NCBI RefSeq assembly: GCF_010122465.1
Contig: NZ_WLZY01000009.1
Coordinates: 118,729 to 182,728, forward strand
From: Phytoactinopolyspora mesophila
Lineage (GTDB): Bacteria > Actinomycetota > Actinomycetes > Jiangellales > Jiangellaceae
Length of the DNA stretch: 64,000 nucleotides
Reading direction: 5' to 3'
Under the pieces are notes generated by a model. That model ran no database searches and was not told the DNA's origin. It saw only the letters and a list, made by a program, of their open reading frames with translations. Below are positions 36,092 through 44,714 of this stretch, in pieces; positions within the stretch are counted from its first letter, which is position 1; every line of letters begins with the position of its first letter. Both the position numbers and the translations under genes were made by a program.

Positions 36092-37684
36092 CTACCGGGC
36101 AAGTCTCCGGCACATCACCGCCACTTCGTCCAGGCCCGCACCGTCGTGGCCCCCAAGACCCGCCGAGCCACTCGTGGCGCAGGCTCCCGGGACGACTGGA
36201 TGATCTTCCCGATCGCCGTCCTGCGACCCGGTCACGGACACCGAGCCTGACGCCGGCTCCGACACCGAGTGCCGGCCGTAATGGGCCCGGACCGTGACGG
36301 GATGCGTGGTCCCAGCCGGGAGGTCGTGGTGGACCCGAACCGAGAACCGTCCACCCGCGGTGACGGCGCCCATGTGGGTGCGCCCGTAGACGGCCACGCT
36401 CACCCAATGATTCGGGCCGGCGCGATCCACCACACCCGACACAACCAGGGGCTCGCCTGCTTCCACCTCCAACGGCAGCGAGACGGCCGGCTCGCTCACC
36501 GCTACCGCGAGCTCCCACTCGCCGTCCCGGTAGAAGCTCTCGGCGCTGTGCGCGCCGCCCGCCAAAGCGTAGGCAAAGCTGAAGTTCGTGTCCGGATCCC
36601 AGTGATCACACAGGCCGGAGGCGGGCCCGGCCGCACCGCTCAGAATCCCTACCGCCGCCGTGCCCGAGACATACGGCCCGCCGCTGTCGCCCGGCGAACT
36701 GCAGGCCGACGTGGTGAAACCGGTGACCGCCGCGTGGCCGTGAGCTTCGCCGTAGTCGACCAGGTGGTCGACGGCGGTGACCTCTCCACACTGGTAGCCG
36801 CTGGTCACGCCCGACCGGCAGACCGGCTGACCCACTACCGGGCTGACGTGATCGGTGAGAGTGACCTCCCCACGTCGAGGATCCCCGCTACCGCCGCCCC
36901 ACGTGGTGATGACCGGAACCGGCGTCCATGCCGCATCGTCGACGTTGAGCAGACCAACGTCGTGACCATTCCCGAACAGCCAGGCGCCGCCCACCCCGCG
37001 GCCCAGTGGTGCGCCAGGCGACGGCCATCCCGGAGTATCCGCCGTCCAGGGCTCGTCGATGTCGACGTGTGCCCATCGGGTGTCTTCGCCGGCCCGGGGA
37101 AAGCAGTGTCCCGCACTGAGTGCGACGGCCGAGCCGTCGGCGCCGTGACCGTTGAAACCCGCCGTGCAGTAGCTATGGAGTCCACCCGCGCCGTCAGGCT
37201 CACCGTAGCCGTAGCCCCCCTTGAAGCGCTCCTCATGCGGGATCACGGCCGCATCCAGGTCAGGTTCCGGCGGTGCGGCGGGCAGGACAACCGCGCCGGC
37301 GGCCTCGATCGCGGGATAATCGCCGGGGTCTGCTGAGAAGATCTCGAGGGTCTGAGTGGCACGATCGAACACCGCCGCCCCGACGTCCGCACCTCCGGCT
37401 CGCAGGGCATCGACGACGTGCGCCGCGGATTGACCAGCGGCAGCATCGGCGAGGTAGCGCTCCGCGGGCACCCCTAGGTCGCGTTCAACCGCGATCCGCA
37501 GCCCAGCCGGCAGCTCTAACGCTTCAGCACGAAACTCGGACGGCTCGTATGTCTGGAGGCCGAGCCCGATGTCAAGCAGCGCGTCCTCAGCGGTGGCCGG
37601 AGCGATCCCGCCGAACAAACCCGCCGAAACCAGACATGATGCGACGAGCGCGGCCGGCATCCGCCGGACCGCCGCACGCGCCAC
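36092..37684 (-). CDS. Secreted S1 serine protease without sorting signal
   Basis: A 530-residue paralogue of its two neighbours. The signal peptide ends near ATA-EDA (residue 32). The propeptide has LPAGLRIAVERDLGVPAERYL, and the catalytic domain has His193 (LSAGHC), Asp242 (GHDVGLLNV) and Ser334 (SPGDSGGP), with one bacterial Ig-like domain after it. The C-terminus is polar (SVTGSQDGDREDHPVV, then about 30 residues) with no LPXTG motif and no hydrophobic helix, so it should be released. No sorting signal was found in the other frames downstream. It starts with GTG three bases after the stop of the next protease gene and is probably co-transcribed. Confidence 0.9.
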   Translation of the reverse strand: MARAAVRRMPAALVASCLVSAGLFGGIAPATAEDALLDIGLGLQTYEPSEFRAEALELPAGLRIAVERDLGVPAERYLADAAAGQSAAHVVDALRAGGADVGAAVFDRATQTLEIFSADPGDYPAIEAAGAVVLPAAPPEPDLDAAVIPHEERFKGGYGYGEPDGAGGLHSYCTAGFNGHGADGSAVALSAGHCFPRAGEDTRWAHVDIDEPWTADTPGWPSPGAPLGRGVGGAWLFGNGHDVGLLNVDDAAWTPVPVITTWGGGSGDPRRGEVTLTDHVSPVVGQPVCRSGVTSGYQCGEVTAVDHLVDYGEAHGHAAVTGFTTSACSSPGDSGGPYVSGTAAVGILSGAAGPASGLCDHWDPDTNFSFAYALAGGAHSAESFYRDGEWELAVAVSEPAVSLPLEVEAGEPLVVSGVVDRAGPNHWVSVAVYGRTHMGAVTAGGRFSVRVHHDLPAGTTHPVTVRAHYGRHSVSEPASGSVSVTGSQDGDREDHPVVPGACATSGSAGLGGHDGAGLDEVAVMCRRLAR

Positions 37685-37687
37685 GGC

Positions 37688-40045
37688 TCAGCGCCACCTG
37701 AGCCCACGGAGCCGGAAGGCGACGATGCCCACGGTTCCGAGTCCGAGAAGGACGATTCCCACCATGACGGGCACGAAGACCCGGCTGCCGGTCTCGGCCA
37801 GGTCGTCGTCCAGCTCACCGGTGCGGGCATGACCGTCCGGCGGGCTGGTGACGTGGAGCTGGACTGTGGCCGAGCGCTCCGACGTGAGGTCGTCGACCGC
37901 TTGCACCGCATTGACCGAGTACTGACCAGGAGCGAGGTCATTCAGCTCGACTTCCCAGCGGCCCTCGCCGTCGGCCACAGTCACGTGCTCGCCGACGTTC
38001 GGCTCGTCCTCTATCGTGTCGGCGCTCTCCTCGCGCAGAATCCGCACCGCGACGGTGCTGTCCGGCAACGCCGACCCGGCAATCGCGTAATCGGCTTCCA
38101 CGCCGCCCTCAGGAGCGGCCACCAGAGGTGCTCCCGGCACGATGCCGATGTTCTCGAGCACCACCTCGTCCTCGCCGCTACGGGTCTCCTGGGTGACCGT
38201 GGCTTCAAAGCGCCCGGCCCGCTCGGCCCCGCTGGGCGAGACCGTCCATGTGCCGTCGTCATCGACGACAGCCGAGGTGGTCGAATCGTCGAACTCAAGC
38301 GTGATTCGAGCCCCCGGATCACCCGTGCCGAAGAACCGGGGCTCGGTCGCGTTCGTGGTGTCTCCCTCGGCCGGCGTGTGAACCACCAGGGAGGCGACCT
38401 CCGCGACCTCGAAGGTGCCCTCGACGGTCTCGGACTCCGTCTCGCGAGTGGACGGTGAGGGCGTGTGCTGGGCCCTCACGGTGTAGTTGTGCCGGCCGGG
38501 TGGCAGCGCGTCCTCGATCGGCACTCGCCAGCTGCCGTCGGCTCTGACCACGGCCTCAACGGGTTCATGCCCGCCGACGGTAACGACGACGGTGGACCCA
38601 GCTGCTGCGTCGATGTTGCCCCGGAACGTGGGCTTCTTTCCGGTGACGTCGCCCTCGACAGGTGCGGTCACGGCTGGAGCACCCACGTGGACGGAGAGGT
38701 TCCAGTCATCGCCATACAATGACGCGACGTTCGTATCACCACCGGACAATCGATAGCCGATGGCCACCTGGGGGCTTTGACCGGCGTCGCCGCAGTCGGT
38801 TCCGGTCAGGGTAGAACCTGCGCTGACACCGAGTGCGTAATGGCCGACGACGACGGCCCCTCCCGAGTCACCGGAGACAGTGCAGGCGTCGAACATGAAC
38901 CCGGTGACATCGTCGCCGCCGACCTTGACAGTGCTCTCAGCCGCGACCACATTGCCGCACGTCCATCCCGATGTGATGCCGCTTTTGCAGGCAGGCGCCC
39001 CCGAGATCGGCGCCATCGAGTCGTAGATGGACAGCCCCGCGCTCTGCTCCGGGTCACCGCCGCCAGCAGCGACCTCGGGCCTCAGCCGAGCCTCACCGTT
39101 TATCTCCACCAACGCGGCGGAGTCTCCGCCTCCGACAGTGAGACCGCCCACGAGCAGTTCTCCCGGCTCGTTCTCCTCGTCCTCGGGGTCTTCAGTGCCA
39201 AGAAGACCGTTGGTCAGATCATCGAGCAGCGAGCCATTGCCGTCATCGGCATGGGTATCGCCTTCGGTCTCGTGACCGGTCTCGTCGGTGGTGCCGTCTT
39301 GCAGCGACAGATCCAGCAGATTGATCGGTCCGTCCAACGGCTCCGAATCGGACACCAAGCAATGACCCGCGGTCAGCGACAAGGGCTGCCCGGCAGACGA
39401 CGTGCCGCTGAAAGCCGCCGTGCAGCGGTAATAAGTGTCGGACTCCTCGATGACATATCCGAAGCCACCGCTGAGGGTCTGCGTACTGGAGTTGGCTTCC
39501 GGTGGCGCATCGCCGGATCGGGCCGGTCCGCCCACGAAGTCGGCCTCGATCGGAATGACCTTGTCATTCTGGCGGTCGGCGAAGGCGACCCTGCCTTGGG
39601 ATCGAGCAGCCCGGACGGCATCGAACAGCGCGTCGCCCACGTGCACCTTGGCGCCGGTAGCGGCGACAGCCGCCTGTTCAGAGCGGTTGCCCACGCTGAC
39701 GTGCAGCCTCTGCCCATCGAGCCAGGCCGACTTCACGACGTCTCCCAATGATGCGATGACGTCGTCCGCGGTCTTCGCGGCGGCAGCGTCGGCCAGGTAC
39801 CGCTCGGCCGACATGTCGAGGTCACGTTCGATCGCCTCGACCAGGTCGGACGGGAGCTCGGCCGCCTGAGCGGTGAAGTCACGCGGTTCGAACTCGCGCA
39901 TGACGACGTCGGGGACGGGTTGATCGCCCTCCGATGACTCGTCGTTCAACGCGTCCGCTGCCGTGGCGCCTACCGCCATGATGCAGACGAGCGACGACGC
40001 GAGTGCGGCGAACGTGAGACGCTGCCCGATCACTCGAGCACTCAT
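37688..40045 (-). CDS. Sortase-anchored S1-like protease with acidic insert
   Basis: A 785-residue surface protein. Signal peptide residues 1-31; propeptide LPSDLVEAIERDLDMSAERYL near 64-84; catalytic region with His228 (LTAGHC), probable Asp308 (GGGDSAALVEI) and Ser394 (VSGDSGGAVV). Between His and Asp there is an unusual acidic insert of about 50 residues (250-300, rich in D, E, G). The usual HDAGLI-type motif is changed to GDSAALV, so activity should be confirmed. Ig-like domains follow, then the sorting signal LAETG at 749-753, a membrane helix and a basic tail. ATG 40045 follows GGAG. It is first in an operon with the unanchored paralogue. Confidence 0.9.
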   Translation of the reverse strand: MSARVIGQRLTFAALASSLVCIMAVGATAADALNDESSEGDQPVPDVVMREFEPRDFTAQAAELPSDLVEAIERDLDMSAERYLADAAAAKTADDVIASLGDVVKSAWLDGQRLHVSVGNRSEQAAVAATGAKVHVGDALFDAVRAARSQGRVAFADRQNDKVIPIEADFVGGPARSGDAPPEANSSTQTLSGGFGYVIEESDTYYRCTAAFSGTSSAGQPLSLTAGHCLVSDSEPLDGPINLLDLSLQDGTTDETGHETEGDTHADDGNGSLLDDLTNGLLGTEDPEDEENEPGELLVGGLTVGGGDSAALVEINGEARLRPEVAAGGGDPEQSAGLSIYDSMAPISGAPACKSGITSGWTCGNVVAAESTVKVGGDDVTGFMFDACTVSGDSGGAVVVGHYALGVSAGSTLTGTDCGDAGQSPQVAIGYRLSGGDTNVASLYGDDWNLSVHVGAPAVTAPVEGDVTGKKPTFRGNIDAAAGSTVVVTVGGHEPVEAVVRADGSWRVPIEDALPPGRHNYTVRAQHTPSPSTRETESETVEGTFEVAEVASLVVHTPAEGDTTNATEPRFFGTGDPGARITLEFDDSTTSAVVDDDGTWTVSPSGAERAGRFEATVTQETRSGEDEVVLENIGIVPGAPLVAAPEGGVEADYAIAGSALPDSTVAVRILREESADTIEDEPNVGEHVTVADGEGRWEVELNDLAPGQYSVNAVQAVDDLTSERSATVQLHVTSPPDGHARTGELDDDLAETGSRVFVPVMVGIVLLGLGTVGIVAFRLRGLRWR

Positions 40046-40288
40046 GAACAGCTCCTGTGTCCCCGTAGTCGGCCCCCTGCGTATGCGACCGCGACATTAC
40101 CGACTTGCTGAGCGCCGGTAGGTATCGGGCCGCTGCAAACCTGAGCCAGGCTACCCGTCTTCGGGCAGGCGCGCACCAAGAAGCCGGCAGGCCATCCCAG
40201 GCGCCTTCATCCCCGCAGCACACGGGCACGTCGGGCCCAGTCCGGAAAATCCGGCGGCGAGGCTCGAGTTCTGTGAGCCGTGTCACTG

Positions 40289-41035
40289 TCACGGATCGAG
40301 CAATCCGCGCTGAGTCATCTCGCTCCAGAACACTTCGGGAATCGGGTACTCGAGAAGCGACACGGACTCCACGATCTCCTCGGGCCGTCTCGCCCCGACC
40401 ACCACGGAACCGCCGGACTGATCGAGCAGAGAGTATCGTCCGGCAAGTAAGACACAGTCCGGTCCAGGCGCCTCGGCCTCACGGAGAAACCGGGATGCCA
40501 CGTCGGCATGGTTGACGCCGAGCGATACCGCGCCGACCACACCCTGCTCACGCAGGCCGGCGAGCGCACGATAAGCCTCGGTGACCGCGACCGGATAGTT
40601 CTGCTCCGGATCGTGGATGTGCAGCACATCGATTCGATCCAGACCCAACCGGTCCAGGCTGTCCGAGACCGACCGCAGCACAGCGCGGTGCCCGTAATCA
40701 AGGCGCGGCCCCATCCCCGGAGGAGTCTCGGCCCAGATCGGCTGGGTGTCGGTGCCTCCGGCCTCGATCAGCCTGCCGACCTTGGTACACAGGACGAAGT
40801 CCGCACGGGGCCGCGTGCCCAGCGCAAGACCGGCTCGTCGTTCCGAGAGCCCGTAACCGTAGACCGGGGCCGTATCGAACAGCCGCACCCCCAGCGACCA
40901 CGCCTCGTCAATGGTGGCAATGGCTTGTTCGTGCGGTACCGCGGCGAACATGCCGCCGATGGACGCCAGACCGAGGCCCAGCTTGCTGACTCGCAGGTCG
41001 GTTCTGCCCAGCTGAACAAGATCGTCATCGTCCAT
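40289..41035 (-). CDS. Aldo/keto reductase, internally shortened
   Basis: A 248-residue NADPH-dependent reductase-fold protein related to D-threo-aldose/L-fucose dehydrogenases. The N-terminal barrel is normal: LGRTDLRVSKLGLG, FDTAPVYGYGLSERRAG with the catalytic Asp/Tyr, CTKVG with the Lys, and IHDPEQNY. At about residue 193 the sequence jumps from GRYSLLDQSG straight to GSVVVGARRPEEI, a segment normally some 80 residues further on. Barrel strands 7 and part of 8 are therefore missing through an in-frame deletion, and the product is probably inactive or altered. The frame is open upstream to 41752, but that part is antisense to the ABC ATPase. ATG 41035 is the homologous start. Confidence 0.8.
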   Translation of the reverse strand: MDDDDLVQLGRTDLRVSKLGLGLASIGGMFAAVPHEQAIATIDEAWSLGVRLFDTAPVYGYGLSERRAGLALGTRPRADFVLCTKVGRLIEAGGTDTQPIWAETPPGMGPRLDYGHRAVLRSVSDSLDRLGLDRIDVLHIHDPEQNYPVAVTEAYRALAGLREQGVVGAVSLGVNHADVASRFLREAEAPGPDCVLLAGRYSLLDQSGGSVVVGARRPEEIVESVSLLEYPIPEVFWSEMTQRGLLDP

Positions 41036-41046
41036 GCCGGCCGACG

Positions 41047-41733
41047 TTAACGCCTGCCACTGACATCGCTGCTGGCGATGTCGTCGCCGAGGACGTCGAC
41101 ACGCTCGGCCCAGACATCGAGCAAAGCGTCGTCGTGACTGACCGCGAGTACCCCCATGTCGCGCTCGGCCACCTCGTCGTTGACGACGCGGACCAGGGCG
41201 GCCGTCGTCGAGGCGTCGAGCATGGACGTCATCTCGTCGCATACCAGGTATCGCGGCTGTAGCGCCAGCGCACGGGCCAGGCACGCACGCTGCAACTGCC
41301 CGTCGCTCACCTCGTGCGGCTTCCGGCTCATCAGGTCCGCGGTCAGATCTACCCGCGCGGCCAACGTCTCCACCCGATCCCGGACCTCGCGGGAAGAACG
41401 ATGACTGGCACGAAGCGGCTCGGCCATGACTTCGGCCAGAGTGAACCGCGGATCGACAGAACGCCGTGGCGACTGGAAGACGACCCCGACGGCGGTGCGG
41501 AGCCGGCGCGGCGCCCGGTGCCTGGTTCGGTGCACCCGCTCCCCATCCACCATGACCTCGCCGGACCACGGCGCGAGCAACAACGCCACCACCCGCGCCA
41601 ATGTCGACTTCCCACAGCCGCTCGGTCCGGCCAGGCCGATGACCCGGCCCGGATCGACCGACAGGGTGACGCCGTCCAGCACCGGGCTGCCTCTCCGGTA
41701 CCCGACGGTGATGTCCGTTGCCGTCAGCGACAT
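41047..41733 (-). CDS. Peptide/nickel-type ABC importer ATPase (DppF-like)
   Basis: A 228-residue ATP-binding subunit. Walker A GPSGCGKST; Q-loop VFQSPRRSVDPRFTL, whose DP-R-T segment is typical of Opp/Dpp/Nik ATPases; signature VSDGQLQRACLARAL (S-D-G instead of S-G-G); Walker B YLVCDEMTSMLD, where Met replaces the usual Pro after DE; and His in VSHDD. It lacks the long C-terminal oligopeptide extension. The start overlaps the previous ATPase gene by 10 bp. It is the last gene of the importer operon. Confidence 0.9.
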   Translation of the reverse strand: MSLTATDITVGYRRGSPVLDGVTLSVDPGRVIGLAGPSGCGKSTLARVVALLLAPWSGEVMVDGERVHRTRHRAPRRLRTAVGVVFQSPRRSVDPRFTLAEVMAEPLRASHRSSREVRDRVETLAARVDLTADLMSRKPHEVSDGQLQRACLARALALQPRYLVCDEMTSMLDASTTAALVRVVNDEVAERDMGVLAVSHDDALLDVWAERVDVLGDDIASSDVSGRR

Positions 41734-42743
41734 GCCACCGCCCGTTCTCCATACCAACTCAGTCCCACGTCCCCTGAGCACTCTCCCGGACAACGGCGAT
41801 GAAAAGCGCAACCGGGCGGGAGATCGGTCAAAGACGGTGGCCGGCCTGGAATGGGCACGAGCCCGCCCGCTGGCAACGCCCTCATCAGACCCCGGGTGTA
41901 GTCGTGCCACGGATCGGACACCAGATCGACCGCCGGGCCCAGCTCGAGCAACCGGCCCGCGTACATCACCGCGAGATCATCCGCGACGCGCTCGGCGGCA
42001 GCGAGGTCGTGGGTGATCAGCAGGACCGTGCGGCCGTCGTCGGCCAAGGAACGCAACAGATCCACCGTCCGGTCGACGAGCACGCGGTCCAAACCCGCGG
42101 TCGGTTCGTCAGCCAGGATGACGGGAGGGTCACCGGCCAGGGCCAATGCCGTCGCCACCCGCTGAGCCATCCCTCCGGACAACTCATGCGGGTACAGATC
42201 CAGATCGGCAGGGTCCAGCCCCACCTGCTCGGCAAGCTGTTCGACGCGGCCCGCCTCGCGGCCCTGAAGAAGCCGCACCACCTCCGTGAGCTGGGACCGC
42301 GCCGTGCGCACCGGTGTCAAGTGAGAGGCCGCGGACTGCGGGATCAACCCGATCCGCCGTCCGCGAACGCGGGTGGCCAACTCGTGCTCGCTCGCTCGCA
42401 GCAGATCGGCCGGTCCGTCCTCGCTGGTCAGCATCACCGAGCCGCGTACCTGCGCGTTGCCCGGCAACAGTCCGAGAATCGCCGCGGCCAGCACGGACTT
42501 GCCGCATCCGCTCTCTCCGACCAGAGCGAGGATCCGGCCGCGCCGCAGCGCGAACGACACCTCGTTCACCGCCCGGACCGTGCTGCCGCTGGCCAACCGG
42601 ATGCGTACGGACAGCGCCTCGACCGTCAGAACACCCCCACTCCCCTGTTGATCATGGGCACATGCCACCTTTTGGGGCCCGAGAATGGGAGCCTGCCCAT
42701 GATCAACAGGCGTGGAGGCGTCACCGCGGGGAGCGGGGGTCAT
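41724..42743 (-). CDS. Peptide/nickel-type ABC importer ATPase (DppD-like)
   Basis: A 339-residue ATP-binding subunit. Walker A is GESGCGKS, signature LSGGMAQRVATALAL, Walker B VILADEPTAGLD, and the C-terminal oligopeptide/dipeptide extension has CAFHRRCP. ATG 42743 overlaps the permease stop (ATGA) and has GAGGAAGGG before it, so the N-terminal extension of about 37 residues is probably translated. Residues 12-34 of that extension are encoded by a palindromic repeat (42644-42710), an in-frame addition not seen in the family. The ABC domain proper begins near VLTVEALSVRI. Confidence 0.92.
   Translation of the reverse strand: MTPAPRGDASTPVDHGQAPILGPQKVACAHDQQGSGGVLTVEALSVRIRLASGSTVRAVNEVSFALRRGRILALVGESGCGKSVLAAAILGLLPGNAQVRGSVMLTSEDGPADLLRASEHELATRVRGRRIGLIPQSAASHLTPVRTARSQLTEVVRLLQGREAGRVEQLAEQVGLDPADLDLYPHELSGGMAQRVATALALAGDPPVILADEPTAGLDRVLVDRTVDLLRSLADDGRTVLLITHDLAAAERVADDLAVMYAGRLLELGPAVDLVSDPWHDYTRGLMRALPAGGLVPIPGRPPSLTDLPPGCAFHRRCPGECSGDVGLSWYGERAVACR
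42644..42710. repeat. Palindromic element inside an ABC ATPase coding region
   Basis: Perfect 17-bp inverted repeat CCTGTTGATCATGGGCA / TGCCCATGATCAACAGG (42644-42660 and 42694-42710) with a 33-bp centre. It is read through in frame as part of the N-terminus of the DppD-like ATPase. The arms carry the same TGATCAT core as the palindromes at 13534 and 50296. Confidence 0.85.
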
Positions 42744-43690
42744 GTCAGCCCTTCCTCGCTCTGCCGCCTCGGCAGCGTGTGGTCTCGCCATGCGGCGCCG
42801 CACGCCGCGACGGCGAGCGTGGCGGCCACGAGCATCAGCGACGGAAAGACCAGCGTCCACCACGAACCGAGCAACAACGACTCGCGCGCCTCATCCAGCA
42901 ACGTGCCGAGGCTGGCGCGATGCGGCGGCAAGCCCAGGCCGAGGAAGCTCAGCGCCGACTCATGCCAGACCGCATGCGGGAGCAACAGTACGGCTGCCAG
43001 GACGGCCTGCGGGACCACCGCGGGCAGGTAGTGCCGCCGGATCACCCACCGGCGCGAAGCCCCGCCGGAGATGGCCGCGTCGACGAACTCGCGCTGCCGC
43101 AACGACAGGATCTCCGACCGGATCAGCCGTGCTACCGGCGCCCAGTGAGTCAACGCGATCGAGGCGACGATCGCCACGACGCTCCCGCGGTACAGCGCGA
43201 CGATCACGATGCCGAGCAACAGGTGCGGCACCGCGTTCACGGTGTCGACCAAACGCATCACGATCCGGTCCACCCAACCGCCCGCCGCGCCGGCGAGCGC
43301 CCCGACCGCCACCCCGAGCACCGTCGAGATAACCGCGCACAAGCCCGCGATCAGCAACGATATTCGCAGGCCGGCAGCGGTGCGGACAAAGAGATCCCGG
43401 CCGGCCTGGTCGGTGCCGAACAGGTGGTCGGTGGAGGGCGCGGAGCCGGCCGCTGCCAGGTCGATGACCCGTTCGTCGAGCCCAGCGAGCATCGGCACCA
43501 GGACGGCATACGCGACCAGCGTCACCAGCACACCGATGCCGAAGAACAGACGCTGCCGAGCCGTCAGCCTTGTGCGGCGGCGCCCTGGCCGGGCCCGAGT
43601 CCAGAGCCGGCCGGCATCGATCCACACCCCTGGTGGCGACGCCGATCCAACCGGGTCTCGGGTGGGCTTGCGGGTGCCTGTGTCAGCCAT
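42740..43690 (-). CDS. Peptide/nickel-type ABC importer permease (DppC-like)
   Basis: A 316-residue inner-membrane permease. An N-terminal helix and the OppC N-region (HLFGTDQAGRDLF) are typical of DppC/NikC proteins, followed by about five further helices and the EAA loop RQREFVDAAISGGASRRWVIRRHYLP that docks on the ATPase. The start ATG 43690 overlaps the previous permease gene by 8 bp. Confidence 0.93.
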   Translation of the reverse strand: MADTGTRKPTRDPVGSASPPGVWIDAGRLWTRARPGRRRTRLTARQRLFFGIGVLVTLVAYAVLVPMLAGLDERVIDLAAAGSAPSTDHLFGTDQAGRDLFVRTAAGLRISLLIAGLCAVISTVLGVAVGALAGAAGGWVDRIVMRLVDTVNAVPHLLLGIVIVALYRGSVVAIVASIALTHWAPVARLIRSEILSLRQREFVDAAISGGASRRWVIRRHYLPAVVPQAVLAAVLLLPHAVWHESALSFLGLGLPPHRASLGTLLDEARESLLLGSWWTLVFPSLMLVAATLAVAACGAAWRDHTLPRRQSEEGLT

Positions 43691-44672
43691 CGGTGGCCAC
43701 CCTGGGGTCGAGCACCGCGTACAAGACATCAGCGATCAGCGAGCCGAGCAACACGACCACGGCGGCCAGCAGCGTCAACGCTGCCAGCAAGGGGAAGTCC
43801 ACCTGCATCGCCGAGCGGACCACGGCCTCGGCCACACCGGGCCAGGAGAACACCGCCTCCACCAGGATGGCGCCGGTCACCAGTTCGGGCAGCCGGGCGC
43901 CCACCAGCGTCACGAACGGCAGCAAGGCCGTCGGCAGGGCATGGCGGAGCACCACGGTACGGGCCGGAAGGCCACGTGAACGAGCCCCCGTGACATGGTC
44001 GGAGCCAAATGCCCCGATCAGCGACTGCCGGACGTGTAGCAGCAGCCACGGCAGCTGGGCGATTGCCAGCACACCAGCCGGCAGGACGAGGTGTCGTGCG
44101 ACCTGCCCAACACTGAGCGCTGCCCCGGCGTCGGTCAGCCCAGCGACCGGAAGCCACGACAGTCCCAGGGCGAAGATCCCGATGGCGGCCAGCGCGACGA
44201 CGAACGGCGGCACCCCTTCCAACGCATGGGCCACGGTGGTCGCGACGCGATCGGTGAACCCGCCCTGGCGCCACGCCGTCCACACGCCCAGCACCAGAGC
44301 GACGGCGACGGCCAGTAGCATCGCCGTTCCGGCCAGCAGGACCGTCCAAGGCAGCCGTTCCAAGAGAACGTCGGCCACCGGCTGCCCGTACACCCGGGAC
44401 GTTCCGAGATCGCCGGTCAGCACGCTGCCCGCCCAACGCACATACTGCGCATACCAGGGATCGTCGAGCCCCAGGGTCTCCCGGAGCTGTTCCTGTTCCG
44501 CCGCCCCGGCCGTCAGGTACCGATCCCCCAGGTAGCCAGCGAGTGGATCGAACGGCGACGCCGCCGCCAGCCCGAAGACCACCACCGACGTCAGCACCAG
44601 GACCGGCACGATCATGGCCAGCCGGCGTAGCGCCATGCGGCCGATTTCCCGGCGCCGATCCGTACGTGTCAC
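43683..44672 (-). CDS. Peptide/nickel-type ABC importer permease (DppB-like)
   Basis: A 329-residue permease with six predicted helices. DppB/NikB features are the N-terminal helix LRRLAMIVPVLVLTSVVVFGL, the periplasmic stretch LGLDDPWYAQYVRWAGSVLTGDLGTS, and the coupling loop GSDHVTGARSRGLPARTVVLRHALP. GTG start at 44672. It pairs with the DppC-like permease and is 42 bp downstream of the binding-protein gene. Confidence 0.93.
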   Translation of the reverse strand: MTRTDRRREIGRMALRRLAMIVPVLVLTSVVVFGLAAASPFDPLAGYLGDRYLTAGAAEQEQLRETLGLDDPWYAQYVRWAGSVLTGDLGTSRVYGQPVADVLLERLPWTVLLAGTAMLLAVAVALVLGVWTAWRQGGFTDRVATTVAHALEGVPPFVVALAAIGIFALGLSWLPVAGLTDAGAALSVGQVARHLVLPAGVLAIAQLPWLLLHVRQSLIGAFGSDHVTGARSRGLPARTVVLRHALPTALLPFVTLVGARLPELVTGAILVEAVFSWPGVAEAVVRSAMQVDFPLLAALTLLAAVVVLLGSLIADVLYAVLDPRVATDG

Positions 44673-44714
44673 CCGTCGCCTCGCCGTTCGCGCTCAACCG
44701 TCACGCGCGTCTCC

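Noticed and set aside
35727-36518. Hidden sorting signal for the unanchored protease in another frame
   Set aside because: Other frames downstream show no LPXTG followed by a hydrophobic helix; LPGSR in one frame is not followed by a membrane segment.
40046-40288. Possible riboswitch in the 243-bp leader of the acidic-insert protease
   Set aside because: A small CTACCCG-TCTT-CGGGCAG hairpin is present at 40150-40170, but no known riboswitch consensus could be matched.
41036-41752. Upstream extension of the aldo/keto reductase to 487 residues
   Set aside because: It is a shifted frame of the DppF-like ATPase gene, arginine- and glycine-rich, with no homology.
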